A stretch of 50,034 bases of DNA, taken from Puniceicoccales bacterium Verruco_02 (GTDB taxonomy: Bacteria; Verrucomicrobiota; Verrucomicrobiia; Opitutales; Oceanipulchritudinaceae). The translations under genes were made by a program, and so were the position numbers. Location of the stretch: the NCBI GenBank assembly GCA_001604585.1, contig LVBW01000006.1, forward strand, positions 1 through 50,034. Direction: 5' to 3'. Each line of letters begins with the position of its first letter. The first letter of the stretch is position 1. Positions 9,134-19,100 of the stretch are shown in pieces. The notes beneath the pieces were generated by a model. That model searched no databases. It was given only the letters and a program-made list of their open reading frames with translations, and was not told where the DNA came from.

Positions 9134-10510
9134 ATGAGCGAGGAAACCAAGAACATAAGCATACTTGAGGGGCGCAAGGGCCAGGTATGGCGCAAGGGCG
9201 AGGGCGGGGCATTTGTCTGCGATCGTCAGAGCCTTGCCGGTTCTGTGACACAGAGGGCCTGCGCCTTCTGTGGTTCGCGAGTGGTCCTGTATCCGATTGC
9301 AGACGCCCTGCACATAGTGCACGGCCCCATCGGTTGCGCGGCATACAACTGGGACATACGCGGTGCTCTTTCCAGCGGTCCGCAGATGCACCGCAACAGC
9401 TTTTCCACCGACGTATCGGAAAAGGAGATAATTTTCGGCGGAGAAAAGAAGCTCCGCGCAGCGCTCGACGAGCTGATTCCCGAGCTTAAGCCCAAGGCGG
9501 CCTTCGTGTATTCCACCTGCATCGTAGGCCTCATAGGCGACGATGTGGACGCCATTTGCAGGCAGACGAGCGCGAAGTACGGCATCCCGGTAATCCCGGT
9601 GGATAGTCCCGGCTTCAAGGGAACAAAGCGCCTCGGCTACCAGGCCGCATGCGACTCCATTTCAAAGCTCATAGGCACGGGCGACACCTCAAAGGTCGGC
9701 CCGCTCTCCATCAACCTGCTTGGCGAGTTCAACATCGCTGGCGAGGCATGGATGATCCGCGAGTATTTCGAGAAAATCGGCATCGAGGTGGTCGCCACCA
9801 TGACCGGCGACGGGCGCGTGGATGACATCCGCAGGGCACATGGGGCGAAGCTGAACCTAGTGCAGTGCTCCGGTTCGATGACCGCGCTTGCAAAGCTGAT
9901 GCAGGAAACGCACGGCATCCCCTTCAAGCGGGTGAGCTTTTTCGGCATGGAGGACACGGCCAAGGCGATTTACGAGGCCGCGGGCTTTTTCTGCGACGAG
10001 GTCGTGATGGAGCGCGCAAAGAACCTTGTGCGTGCGGAAATCGGCGAGGTTTTGCCGCAGCTGAAGGCTTACCGCCGGAAGCTGGCCGGAAAGAAGGCCG
10101 CCCTGTACGTGGGTGGTGCCTTCAAGGCCCTGAGCCTTGTCACGGCCCTGCGCGCCCTGGGGATGCGCACGGTGCTGGCCGGAACTCAGACGGGCAATGC
10201 GGACGACTACGCAGCCCTGCGCGACATATGCGACCCGGGCACGATCATCGTCGATGATTCCAACCCGCTGGAGCTGGCCAAGTTCGTAATGGAAAAGGAT
10301 GTTGACCTCTTTATCGGCGGGGTCAAGGAGCGCCCCATTGCCTTCAAGTTGGGCGTTGCCTTCTGCGATCACAACCACGAGCGCAAGATACCTCTGGCGG
10401 GCTTTGCCGGAATGCTCAACTTTGCCGAAGAGGTGGCCAGTTCGGTGCTCTCACCTGTCTGGAAATACGTCCCGCGCCGCTCGGGCTTGGGAATGGAGGG
10501 CGTGCGATGA
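9134..10510 (+). CDS. nifE: Nitrogenase FeMo-cofactor scaffold protein NifE
   Basis: NifE with NifN forms the scaffold on which the NifB-derived cluster is matured to FeMo-cofactor. It is homologous to NifD: conserved cysteines occur in RACAFCGSRVVLYP, HGPIGCAAYNWD and STCIVGLIGDDVD. The protein has 458 residues. The start at 9134 is chosen because AGGAG lies 9 bases upstream at 9120-9124; the frame is open for 22 further codons through the hairpin region. The stop overlaps the nifN start (ATGA), indicating translational coupling. Confidence 0.95.
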   Translation: MSEETKNISILEGRKGQVWRKGEGGAFVCDRQSLAGSVTQRACAFCGSRVVLYPIADALHIVHGPIGCAAYNWDIRGALSSGPQMHRNSFSTDVSEKEIIFGGEKKLRAALDELIPELKPKAAFVYSTCIVGLIGDDVDAICRQTSAKYGIPVIPVDSPGFKGTKRLGYQAACDSISKLIGTGDTSKVGPLSINLLGEFNIAGEAWMIREYFEKIGIEVVATMTGDGRVDDIRRAHGAKLNLVQCSGSMTALAKLMQETHGIPFKRVSFFGMEDTAKAIYEAAGFFCDEVVMERAKNLVRAEIGEVLPQLKAYRRKLAGKKAALYVGGAFKALSLVTALRALGMRTVLAGTQTGNADDYAALRDICDPGTIIVDDSNPLELAKFVMEKDVDLFIGGVKERPIAFKLGVAFCDHNHERKIPLAGFAGMLNFAEEVASSVLSPVWKYVPRRSGLGMEGVR

Positions 10511-11883
10511 GTGAGGATACTTCGATGCTCAACGAACCCCTGCACGCCACGCGCAATGCCTGCAAGGTCTGCGCCCCGCTTGGAGCCGCAATGGTGTTCA
10601 AGGGCGTCAGCGGCTGCCTTCCCTTCTTGCACGGCTCGCAGGGCTGCGCGACGTATATACGCCGGTACATGATCAGCCACTTTCGTGAGCCTGTGGACAT
10701 CGCCTCGTCAAGCTTCAGCGAAGAGGATGCCATATTCGGCGGCTCGCGCAACTTCAAGGCCGGTGTTGGCAACGCTATCCTTCAGTACGAGCCGGAACTT
10801 ATAGGCGTAGCTACGACATGTCTATCCGAGACCATCGGCGAGAACATGATCGCCATGATCCGCGACAGCCAGAAGGACGTGGAGATAACGAGCCGCACGC
10901 CACTTGTCCACGTATCAACACCGGCCTACAACGGCAGCCACAGCGAGGGCTTTCATGCCGCCGTGAAGGCAATGGTGACACACTTTGCGCATATAGACGC
11001 ACCCGCCCATGCTTCGCCAACGCTGAACATCATGCCCGGAATGGTGTCATGCGCAGACTTAAGGCATTTGCGCGAACTGGCGGGCCTTTTTGGAATGAAC
11101 GCGGTCCTCTTGCCCGACTATTCGGATACGCTCGAAGGGGCTAGCTGGGATGCATATCACCGCCTTTCGCCGGGCGGAACAAAGGTGGCTGAGATTCGTT
11201 CGATGGGGCGCTCCCTTGGCAGTGTGGAGCTTGGCCATACCCTGACAACGGGCGAGAGCGCGGGTGCATGGCTTGAGAAGAGCTTTGACGTGCCGAACTT
11301 CCCGCTGGGCCTGCCCATGGGGCTTCGCTTCTGCGACCGGCTGATGGGTGCTCTGGCCGCGATTTCCGGCAGGGCTACGCCGCAGAGTCTCTTGGCTGAG
11401 AGGGGCCGCCTGCTCGATTCCTACGTCGATGCGCACAAATACCTTTCCGGCGTAAAGGCCGCTGTCACCGGCGAGCCGGACCTTGTCATCGCAATGGCGG
11501 GCTTTCTCTCCGAGATTGGCATTCGGCCCGTCATCTGCGCAACAGGCACCAAGCCTAGGCACTTCAAAGAGCTGCTGGCTGGCGAGATGGAGGGCGGCAT
11601 AGAGGATGTCAGCATCATTCCCGGCAGCGATCACCACAGGCTGGAGGCCGCCGTGCGCGAGGCAAAGCCAGACCTGATTATTGGCACGAGCAAGGCCATG
11701 CCTCTTGCACGCGCCCTCGGGATACCCCTTCTTCGCAGTGGTTTCCCGATTCACGACCGCTTTGGCGCGCAGAGGGAGCTAACTCTCGGCTACCGGGGTA
11801 CACAGGCCCTGTTCGACCGCATCGTCAACGCCTTGCTGGAGCACCGGCAGGAGTCCAACCCAATTGGTTATTCATACCTTTAA
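10507..11883 (+). CDS. nifN: Nitrogenase FeMo-cofactor scaffold protein NifN
   Basis: The NifK-like half of the NifEN scaffold. NifK-like motifs include NACKVCAPLGA, the HGSQGCATYIRRY segment and TTCLSETIGEN, with the family end block LLRSGFPIHDRFG before the C-terminus. The length is 458 residues. The start overlaps the nifE stop by four bases and nifB begins 7 bases after its stop, so nifENB form a tightly coupled unit. Confidence 0.94.
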   Translation: MSEDTSMLNEPLHATRNACKVCAPLGAAMVFKGVSGCLPFLHGSQGCATYIRRYMISHFREPVDIASSSFSEEDAIFGGSRNFKAGVGNAILQYEPELIGVATTCLSETIGENMIAMIRDSQKDVEITSRTPLVHVSTPAYNGSHSEGFHAAVKAMVTHFAHIDAPAHASPTLNIMPGMVSCADLRHLRELAGLFGMNAVLLPDYSDTLEGASWDAYHRLSPGGTKVAEIRSMGRSLGSVELGHTLTTGESAGAWLEKSFDVPNFPLGLPMGLRFCDRLMGALAAISGRATPQSLLAERGRLLDSYVDAHKYLSGVKAAVTGEPDLVIAMAGFLSEIGIRPVICATGTKPRHFKELLAGEMEGGIEDVSIIPGSDHHRLEAAVREAKPDLIIGTSKAMPLARALGIPLLRSGFPIHDRFGAQRELTLGYRGTQALFDRIVNALLEHRQESNPIGYSYL

Positions 11884-11890
11884 TAACACC

Positions 11891-13207
11891 ATGGAAAGCA
11901 CCGCAACAGACAAGCCGCGTCCGGGTAACATCAATCTGGACAACCATCCCTGCTTTAACCGCGATGTCTGCCACAAGGTGGGCCGCGTGCACCTTCCCGT
12001 AGCCCCTCAGTGCAACATTCAGTGCAACTACTGCAACCGCAAATATGACTGCGTGAACGAGAGCCGCCCCGGCGTTACATCCAACATACTTTCGCCCGGT
12101 CAGGCACTGGCCTATCTCGAAAGCATCTTCGATACGCGCAACGACATAACAGTGGTGGGCATAGCAGGCCCCGGAGACCCGATGGCGAACGCCGAGGCCA
12201 CGATGGAGACCTTGCGCCTTGTCCGCGAAAAGTACCCGGAAATCATCCTCTGCCTTTCCACGAACGGCCTTGGCCTTAGCGAGGAGATTATTGCGGAGCT
12301 GGCCCGGCTTCAGGTAAGCCATGTGACAATCACAATCAACGCCGTTGACCCGGCAATTGCCGCCAAGGTGTATGCTTGGGCGCGCCACGACAAGCGCATA
12401 CACAGGGGCATCGAGGCGGGCAAACTGATGGTGGAAAAGCAGCTCTGGGCGCTCAAGACCATCAAGAGATATGGCATGATCGCCAAGGTGAACTCCATCA
12501 TCCTGCCTGGCATAAACGACAAGCACCTGCCCGTGCTGGCAAAGGCCGTCGCAGAACTGGGCGCGGACCTTATGAACTGCATACCGCTGTTGCCGGTAGC
12601 GGACACCGCTTTCGAGAACCTTGTCGAGCCCGACCACAAGATGCGCTTCCGCGTCCGTCTGGAATGTGGCGAGCACGTCAACCAGATGACGCACTGTGCA
12701 CGCTGTCGCGCCGACGCGATTGGCAAGCTGAGCGAGCCCATGGGCGAGGAGGCCCACGAACTGCTGCGCCGCTGCGCTTCCCTGCCGCTCAATCCGCAGC
12801 AGGAGCGTCCATATGTGGCCGTGGCAACGCGCGAGGGCCTACTTGTCAACCTGCACCTTGGCGAGGCCAAAGAGTTCATGATCTTCGGCCCCGACGCGGA
12901 AGACCCCGGCAGCTATGTCGAGATTGGCACCCGCAAGGCGCCTCTGCCCGGCGGCCGCGACAACCGTTGGGAGGAGCTGGCAGATGTGCTCCACGACTGC
13001 CGCAGCATTCTGGTCAACGTGGCCGGACCCTCGCCCCGCGAGGTGCTTGCGCGCAAGGGTATCTCGGTAGTCGAGATGGAGGGCATGATAGAGGTCGGTC
13101 TTGAGCACGTTTATCGCAACGAGGCCCTGCCACCGACTATCAGCACCGCTGGACGTGGCTGTGGCAAGGGCGTCAGCTGTGGCGGCGACGGCACTGGCTG
13201 CGGCTAG
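11891..13207 (+). CDS. nifB: FeMo-cofactor biosynthesis radical SAM protein NifB
   Basis: NifB uses S-adenosylmethionine chemistry to fuse two [4Fe-4S] clusters and insert carbide, giving NifB-co. The radical SAM motif is CNIQCNYC (Cys41, Cys45, Cys48), followed by GIAGPGDP; an HxxxC-type N-terminal segment (NHPCFNRDVCHKVGRVHLPV) is typical. The C-terminal portion (about 305-425) resembles the NifX/NafY-like domain found fused to many NifBs. The last residues form a Gly/Cys-rich tail (RGCGKGVSCGGDGTGCG). The length is 438 residues; the frame is open 9 codons earlier inside nifN, but ATG at 11891 fits the conserved start better. Confidence 0.96.
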   Translation: MESTATDKPRPGNINLDNHPCFNRDVCHKVGRVHLPVAPQCNIQCNYCNRKYDCVNESRPGVTSNILSPGQALAYLESIFDTRNDITVVGIAGPGDPMANAEATMETLRLVREKYPEIILCLSTNGLGLSEEIIAELARLQVSHVTITINAVDPAIAAKVYAWARHDKRIHRGIEAGKLMVEKQLWALKTIKRYGMIAKVNSIILPGINDKHLPVLAKAVAELGADLMNCIPLLPVADTAFENLVEPDHKMRFRVRLECGEHVNQMTHCARCRADAIGKLSEPMGEEAHELLRRCASLPLNPQQERPYVAVATREGLLVNLHLGEAKEFMIFGPDAEDPGSYVEIGTRKAPLPGGRDNRWEELADVLHDCRSILVNVAGPSPREVLARKGISVVEMEGMIEVGLEHVYRNEALPPTISTAGRGCGKGVSCGGDGTGCG

Positions 13208-13253
13208 AAACCATTCACAGGCAAACAATTACAACACTCCTAACAAGATATAC

Positions 13254-13559
13254 ATGAAGGCACCAACTCATCATCTCTTCCTTTGCGGAAGCATCCGCGC
13301 CAATGGCGAACCCAACGGCGTGTGCAAGAACAAGGACTCTCTGGCCCTGCTCTCCTACCTCCAGAGCGAGGTCAAAGACCGTATGTTGGACGGGGTGGAG
13401 GTGGCCATGACGGGCTGCATGAACATGTGCGCCCACGGCCCCATCCTCATCGACTACCCGGCAGGGCATTTCTTCGGCAAGATTACCGAGAGCAAGATCG
13501 ACGACATTCTCGACGCCATCGAAGAGGGCGAAGTGGCAAGCCAGCATTTGATATCCTGA
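13254..13559 (+). CDS. Thioredoxin-like [2Fe-2S] ferredoxin
   Basis: A 101-residue cytoplasmic protein with the Cys pattern of thioredoxin-fold (Shethna-type) [2Fe-2S] ferredoxins: LFLCGSIRANGEPNGVCKN near residues 8-26 and a second pair in TGCMNMCAHGP near residues 54-64, then a basic-acidic helix. It lies 46 bases after nifB and 72 before mop in the same direction. Similar ferredoxins near nif genes are proposed to protect nitrogenase or feed electrons to cofactor assembly; its role here is inferred from position only. The frame is open far upstream inside nifB, but the ferredoxin pattern begins at 13254. Confidence 0.85.
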   Translation: MKAPTHHLFLCGSIRANGEPNGVCKNKDSLALLSYLQSEVKDRMLDGVEVAMTGCMNMCAHGPILIDYPAGHFFGKITESKIDDILDAIEEGEVASQHLIS

Positions 13560-13581
13560 GCGACTCATGCTTTCCCGCATA

Positions 13582-13618
13582 GCCCGGTCTTCTACCGGCA
13601 ATGAGCGGGTGCAACCCG
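13582..13618 (+). promoter_or_regulatory. Paired hairpins in the mop leader
   Basis: CCGGT (13584-13588)/ACCGG (13594-13598) and CGGGT (13606-13610)/ACCCG (13614-13618) form two compact stems just upstream of the mop ribosome region. They may control translation of mop or be an mRNA processing point. They do not match a molybdenum-cofactor riboswitch consensus that I can recognise. Confidence 0.4.
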
Positions 13619-13631
13619 ATGAAGGCTGACA

Positions 13632-13841
13632 ATGAAAATAAGTGCCAGAAACGTCCTTGGCGGGACGATCAAGGAAATACGGACCGGAATGATCAACACG
13701 GAGATCGTTCTCGTTCTTGAAAGTGGAGGCGAACTGGTCTCCATCATCACAAAAGATTCGGCAGATGCGCTTAACCTAGTGGTCGGAGGTAAGGCGTATG
13801 CCGTGATCAAGGCGAGCAACGTAATGATCGCCGTGGACTAG
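13632..13841 (+). CDS. mop: Molbindin (Mop/TOBE-domain molybdate-binding protein)
   Basis: A 69-residue single-domain protein matching the Mop (TOBE) fold: it begins [18 protein letters not shown], has the repeated strand [19 protein letters not shown] and ends [18 protein letters not shown]. Molbindins assemble into hexamers that store molybdate in the cytoplasm. In clostridia, mop genes sit among nif genes in the same way. It lies 11 bases before nifV. Together with modABC it suggests dedicated molybdenum supply for FeMo-cofactor. Confidence 0.93.
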   Translation: MKISARNVLGGTIKEIRTGMINTEIVLVLESGGELVSIITKDSADALNLVVGGKAYAVIKASNVMIAVD

Positions 13842-13852
13842 AAGGCACCGAC

Positions 13853-14992
13853 ATGGGAAAAGGGATGGCCAACCTCATCGACACCACGCTTCGCGATGGC
13901 GAACAGGCGGCAGGAGTCAGTTTTTCGCGCGGCGAGAAGCTGGCCATAGCACGTCTGTTGGCCGCTTTGGGCATGGAGGAGATAGAGGTTGGCATCCCAG
14001 TCATGGGAGAGGAGGAGCTGGAAGATATCCGCGCAGTGGTTGAGGCAGCTGGCGGGATGAAGGTGCTCACTTGGGGCAGGGCGCTGGAGGGCGACGTGGT
14101 GCAGGCAGCGCGCAGCGGCGCGGCTGGCTTTCACTTCTCGATACCTGCCAGCGATATACACCTTGCCGCGTGGCGGCGTTCCCGGACCTGGGCCTTTGAG
14201 CAGATGCAGAGAGTGGCGGATGCGGCCAGAGCCTCGTTCAGCTATTTCAGCATAGGCTTTCAGGACGCCTCGCGGGCGGAGACTGGTTTTTTGCGGGATC
14301 TGGCTCGCTCGGCGCTGGAGTGCGGGGCGGCGCGCATACGCATAGCCGACACCGTTGGTTGCCTCAACCCCCTGCGCACTGCGGAACTTGTGCGCCGCGT
14401 GCAGAGCGCGGCTCCGGTTCTGCCTCTGGAATTTCACGGGCACAACGACCTTGGCATGGCTACGGCCAACAGTGTTGCGGCGATAATGGCGGGGGCGGAC
14501 AGCGCGAGCGTTACCGTCAACGGTCTTGGCGAAAGGGCGGGCAATGCCGCGCTCGAAGAGGTGCTGATGGCGCTCAAGGTGTCCTGCAACATGGAGTTGC
14601 CATACAAGACGGCTCTGTTGCCAGAGCTTTGCGAACTGGTGGCACGCACTTCGGGCCGCTCGCTGCGCGAGGATAAGCCCGTCGTCGGCCTTTCCGCACA
14701 CAGGCACGAATCGGGCATACATTGCCGGGGCCTTGGCGCAGACAGTCGCACTTACGAGGCCTACGACCCGGCAGAGACGGGCCGTAGCCGCGAGGCGGAC
14801 ATCATCGGCATTCACTGCGGAAGGGACAGCCTCGCGCGGGCGATGGCGGGTTATGGGCTGGACTGTGATGCGAAGCTGCTTGGCGAAATGCTGCCAAAGG
14901 TTCGCGTCATGGCCCGCAGGCTTAAAAGGCCGCTCGGCAGGGACGAGCTTTCTGAAATCCGGGACGCCTGTTCAGGAGACTGTAAATCATAA
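13853..14992 (+). CDS. nifV: Homocitrate synthase NifV
   Basis: NifV condenses acetyl-CoA and 2-oxoglutarate to R-homocitrate, the organic part of FeMo-cofactor. It is a 379-residue TIM-barrel enzyme of the LeuA/HMGL family: [17 protein letters not shown] at the start carries the catalytic Arg and metal Asp, the metal-binding [12 protein letters not shown] motif lies near residue 195, and [16 protein letters not shown] near residue 222 is characteristic. A second ATG lies four codons inside (13865). It fits between mop and an unrecognised gene 12 bases downstream. Confidence 0.93.
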   Translation: MGKGMANLIDTTLRDGEQAAGVSFSRGEKLAIARLLAALGMEEIEVGIPVMGEEELEDIRAVVEAAGGMKVLTWGRALEGDVVQAARSGAAGFHFSIPASDIHLAAWRRSRTWAFEQMQRVADAARASFSYFSIGFQDASRAETGFLRDLARSALECGAARIRIADTVGCLNPLRTAELVRRVQSAAPVLPLEFHGHNDLGMATANSVAAIMAGADSASVTVNGLGERAGNAALEEVLMALKVSCNMELPYKTALLPELCELVARTSGRSLREDKPVVGLSAHRHESGIHCRGLGADSRTYEAYDPAETGRSREADIIGIHCGRDSLARAMAGYGLDCDAKLLGEMLPKVRVMARRLKRPLGRDELSEIRDACSGDCKS

Positions 14993-15004
14993 GCGAGTAA
15001 CACA

Positions 15005-15505
15005 ATGGGCTTCATTCTATACAAGGTTGAACAGACTGGCGAAGGCACGCGCTACACAATGCAGAACCGCATATCCGCGGCAGGGCAGGGGGGCGTGATG
15101 GCCCGCTACCTCAAGAGCTGCGCAGGCGGCCAGTACTGCCCGTTAAAGTGGCAGCTTTCCGGCAAGTCCCTCGTCGCTGCCTTTGCGCCGGATGTTGACG
15201 CCGAAGCCCATGCCGTGGTCATGGACATGATGCCGGAGCGCCTCGCCGGGGCCTCGCTTTGCCTTGTCCGCTCGCTGGCCGGGTATTCCGACGTGGACGA
15301 GAGCGACCTTGTGATAGTGATGCGGGAGTTGTTCATGACATCCAGCCCGGTTAAGGGCGTGGACCCGCGTCAGAGCTTCATTGCCGGGGACGATTCCCGC
15401 ACGCCCGACCTTGTCGAATCCATTGGCATAAGCGGCGGCCTCGAAAGGGGCACTTATCGCTGGTGCGCACCCAAGATGAACATCGGCGCAGCCATCTGTC
15501 GCTGA
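15005..15505 (+). CDS. Unrecognised protein between nifV and the flavodoxin
   Basis: A 166-residue protein I do not recognise. It is predicted soluble, with no signal peptide or membrane segment, and contains five cysteines (39, 45, 86, 154, 165), with a Cys-x5-Cys near the middle (LKSCAGGQYCPLKW). The centre alternates strands and helices and is followed by DLVIVMRELFM, while the C-terminus is RWCAPKMNIGAAICR. It begins 12 bases after nifV and shares strand and codon use with the nif genes, so it is very likely cotranscribed. A role in cofactor assembly or nitrogenase protection is possible but not shown. It does not match NifX, NifW, NifZ, NifQ or NifT as I know them. Confidence 0.8.
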   Translation: MGFILYKVEQTGEGTRYTMQNRISAAGQGGVMARYLKSCAGGQYCPLKWQLSGKSLVAAFAPDVDAEAHAVVMDMMPERLAGASLCLVRSLAGYSDVDESDLVIVMRELFMTSSPVKGVDPRQSFIAGDDSRTPDLVESIGISGGLERGTYRWCAPKMNIGAAICR

Positions 15506-15548
15506 GCCATACACCCCTTTTTCACACTACAAGATACGTATTTTGCGA

Positions 15549-15569
15549 GTCCGCCCCCCATATGCGGAC
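15549..15569 (+). promoter_or_regulatory. Small hairpin before the flavodoxin gene
   Basis: GTCCGC (15549-15554) and GCGGAC (15564-15569) form a 6-pair stem with a 9-base loop, 40 bases before the flavodoxin ATG. No T-run follows. No sigma-54 promoter is seen in this 103-base gap, so it probably marks an mRNA processing or stability point inside the nif operon. Confidence 0.4.
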
Positions 15570-15608
15570 CCGTGTAAGAGATAACCACACACACGGAGTC
15601 ACAACATC

Positions 15609-16073
15609 ATGAGCGACAAAGTTCTTACCATTATCTACGGAACCGAGACCGGAAACGCCAAGACCCTTGCCGGGCAGGTGGCAAAGCGCGCCGAGAAGAA
15701 CGGCGTTGCCGCGACAAGCTGCAACATGGCCGAATGCGATGCGGCAGGCCTTGCCGGAATCGCAGGCCCAGTCCTTTTCATCGTATCGACTTGGGATGAC
15801 GGCCTGCCGCCCGCATCGGCAAGGCCATATTTCAAGGCTCTGGCGGGGCTGTCCAGCCTTCCGGGCCTGAGCTACACGGTGCTAGCCCTCGGCGATTCCG
15901 ATTACGAGCAGTTCTGCAAGGCTGGCGCTGACTTGGATGCAATGCTAGCGAAACTGGAGGCCAAGAGCTTCATGCCGCTTTCCAAATTGGGTGCGGATTT
16001 CCAAGTCAGCTACATGGGCTGGGCAAAGAACTTCTGGGGCGCTCTGGCGGGCATCTACGGCATAAGCAAGTAG
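15609..16073 (+). CDS. nifF: Flavodoxin (NifF-like)
   Basis: A 154-residue FMN-binding electron carrier. The N-terminal phosphate loop YGTETGNAKTLA (about residues 10-21), the STWDDGLPP loop near residue 60 and ALGDSDYEQFCKAG near residue 97 are flavodoxin signatures. It is flanked by nif genes and lies 69 bases before nifJ, so it likely carries electrons from pyruvate oxidation to NifH. The sequence alone cannot separate a dedicated NifF from a general flavodoxin; the symbol rests on context. Confidence 0.9.
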   Translation: MSDKVLTIIYGTETGNAKTLAGQVAKRAEKNGVAATSCNMAECDAAGLAGIAGPVLFIVSTWDDGLPPASARPYFKALAGLSSLPGLSYTVLALGDSDYEQFCKAGADLDAMLAKLEAKSFMPLSKLGADFQVSYMGWAKNFWGALAGIYGISK

Positions 16074-16142
16074 GCTTTGCCCCGCTCCCGGCCCGTCGGC
16101 CGGCCGCGTCTTACACACTCAACACGAGGAGACATTTTCACG

Positions 16143-19100
16143 ATGATAGCGAGACTTGAACAGGACTGGAAAACGCTGGACGCCAACGAGGCGGCCGCAT
16201 CTGTGGCTTACCGCATGAGCGAGGTCATAGCCATTTACCCGATAACGCCCTCCACGCCCATGGCCGAGAGCTGCGACGAGTGGTCGTCCAAGCAGATGCC
16301 CAACCTCTGGGGGCAGGTTCCGGAGGTTGTGCAGATGCAGAGCGAGGGCGGTGTGGCGGGTGCCATCCACGGCGTTGCAATGGGGGGCGCGCTAACGACG
16401 ACGTTCACCGCGTCTCAGGGCCTCTTGCTGATGATTCCCAACCTGTACAAGCTCGCTGGCGAACTTACGCCAATTGTCGTGCACGTCACGGCGCGCGCGC
16501 TGGCAACACACGCGCTATCCATATTCGGAGACCATTCGGACGTCATGGCCTGCCGCCAGACGGGGGTGGCCATGTTGGTGTCCAACAATGTGCAGGAGGC
16601 GCACGACATGTCCGCCATTGCTCATGCAGCCACACTGACGAGTCGTCTGCCATTCATGCACTTCTTCGATGGCTTTCGCACTTCGCACGAAATCAACAAG
16701 ATACAGATGATTTCCGATGATGTTCTGAACGAGCTATTGGATCGCGAAGCTCTGGCGGAATTCCACATGAGGGGCCTTAGTCCCGACAAGCCATCGCTGC
16801 GCGGCACGGCCCAGAATCCCGACACCTACTTTCAGGGGCGCGAGGTGGTCAATCCATACTACAAGCGCTGCGTCGGTATCGTGGAGGAGCTGATGGAAAA
16901 GTTCGGCGCTGTCACGGGCCGCAACTACAAGCCTTTTGAATACGAGGGCCACCCAGAGGCCGAGAGGGTGATTGTAATCATGGGCAGCGGAGCTGAGACT
17001 GCCGCTACAACAGCCCTTCACCTTGCCGAAAAAGGCGAGAAGGTGGGAGTTCTCAAGGTACGTCTTTACCGCCCCTTCGCCACCCGCCGCTTCCTCGACG
17101 CTCTGCCCGCCACGGTGAAGAAGATTGCCGTGCTGGACAGGACCAAGGAGCCTGGCTCCATTGGCGAACCCCTGTACCTCGACATCGTTCTTGCCCTTTC
17201 CAAGGCGCGGAGCTGCTCCAAGGCGAGCGGGCCGGCCGATGTGTCGATAGTGGGCGGACGCTACGGCCTCGGCTCCAAGGAGTTCAGCCCCGGCATGGTC
17301 AAGGCGGTGTTCGACATGCTTTGCGAGGAGGAGCCTCAGGACCATTTTGTCGTCGGGATAAGGGACGACGTGATGGGGCGTTCGCTCGAATGGAACGAAT
17401 CCTTCCGCCTGCCGATGCCCGGTGTGCGCGCGGCGCTCTTCTTCGGGCTTGGTGCAGACGGCACCGTTGGTGCCAATAAGAACACGATCAAGATAATCGG
17501 CGAGCAGACCCCGCTCTTTGCTCAGGGTTACTTCGTGTATGACTCGAAGAAGTCTGGTAGCCTCACCGTGTCGCATCTGCGCTTTGGTCCTTCGGAAATC
17601 CGCGCCCCGTATCTGATTGCAAAGGCCAACTTTGTCGGCTGTCACCAGCCAGCCTTCCTCGGGCGTTACCCGGCCATGCTGGACAGCCTCCAGCCCGGGG
17701 GCACCCTGCTTGTGAACTATCCCTGCGAATGTGGCGAACTCTGGGGCAGGCTGCCCGCAAGCGTGCGCAAGGCCATCCGCGAGAAGAACATCAAGCTTTT
17801 CCACATCGACGCTGGCAGCGTGGCAAAGGCGCAGGGCCTTGGCGCACACATCAACGTCATAATGCAGGCCGCGTTCTTTGCCCTGAGCGAGGTTCTGCCT
17901 CGCGAGGAGGCCATCGAGCAGATAATGAAGGCCATCAAGAAGACCTACGGCAAGAAGGGCGAGAGTGTCGTAAAGAAGAATTGCGACGCGATCGACGCTT
18001 CGCTCGCCGCACTTGGAGAGGTGACTATACCTGCAAGCGACGAGGGCCTGACCTTCGCAGCCGAGGTTCTCGCCCGCAGCTTCTGCACGAGCGACAAGTT
18101 CATAAACGAGGTGACACTGCCACTTATTCAGGGCAAGGGCGAGGAGCTGCCTGTGTCCGCCTTCCCGATAGACGGCGTGTGGCCGACAGGCACTGCAAAA
18201 TACGAGAAGCGCGAGATTGCCTCTACTATTCCCATATGGAATCCAGAGGCCTGCACTCAGTGCAACCAGTGCGCCACAGTCTGCCCGCACGCAGTCATTC
18301 GCCCCCTTTTTGTGGCGGAGGACAAGCTCGAAGGCGCGCCCGGGAGCTTCCGCAGCGTGGCCTTCAAGGGGCCGGGCGCGAAGGCGGGAGAAAAATACCT
18401 GCTCCAGGTGTCCCCGGCGGACTGCACTGGCTGCCGCCTGTGCGTTGCCGCCTGTCCGAGTGGAGAGGCCAAGGATGCTTCGGCCCGCGCCCTGACGATG
18501 ACTCCAGTGACAAGCGAGCTTATGGCGGCCGAGTCCGACAACTGGGACTTTTTCAACACCTTGCCGCAGCCCTCGGTAGAGCGCCTTGCGCCCACTCCGC
18601 GCCTGTTGCCCTTCCGCCAGCCGCTCTTCGAGTTCTCGGGAGCCTGCTCGGGCTGTGGACAGACGCCCTACGTGCGCACGCTGACCCAGCTCTTTGGCGA
18701 TCGCCTGCTCATGGCCAACGCCACGGGTTGCTCCTCCATCTACGGAGGCAATCTACCGACAACCCCTTACACTAGCGACCAGAACGGGCGCGGCCCGGCA
18801 TGGGCAAATTCGCTCTTCGAGGACAATGCGGAATTTGGCTTCGGCCTGATGCTGGCCGCAGAGCATCGCCGTAGCACGGCCCTGCACTGCCTGAAGGCGC
18901 TGCGCGATAAGTTGCCCGTGTCCCTTGTGAAAGACATCTCCGAGGCAAGGCAGGATAGCGAAGTGGACTTTGCCGCCCAGCGCGAGAGGGTGGGCGCGCT
19001 CAAGGAGCTTATTGCCAACATGGATGCCCCCGAGGCCGCGCTGCTTCGCCTGCACGCCGATTACCTCGTAAACAAGAGCGTATGGGTGATGGGGGGCGAC

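Noticed and set aside
13560-13631. Molybdenum-cofactor riboswitch upstream of mop
   Set aside because: The hairpins are present, but the conserved core of that RNA is not; kept only as an unassigned leader structure.
16734-18290. Minus-strand open frame of 518 codons opposite nifJ
   Set aside because: It lies opposite a confident gene, with no family pattern and no ribosome site; typical of shadow frames in GC-rich DNA.
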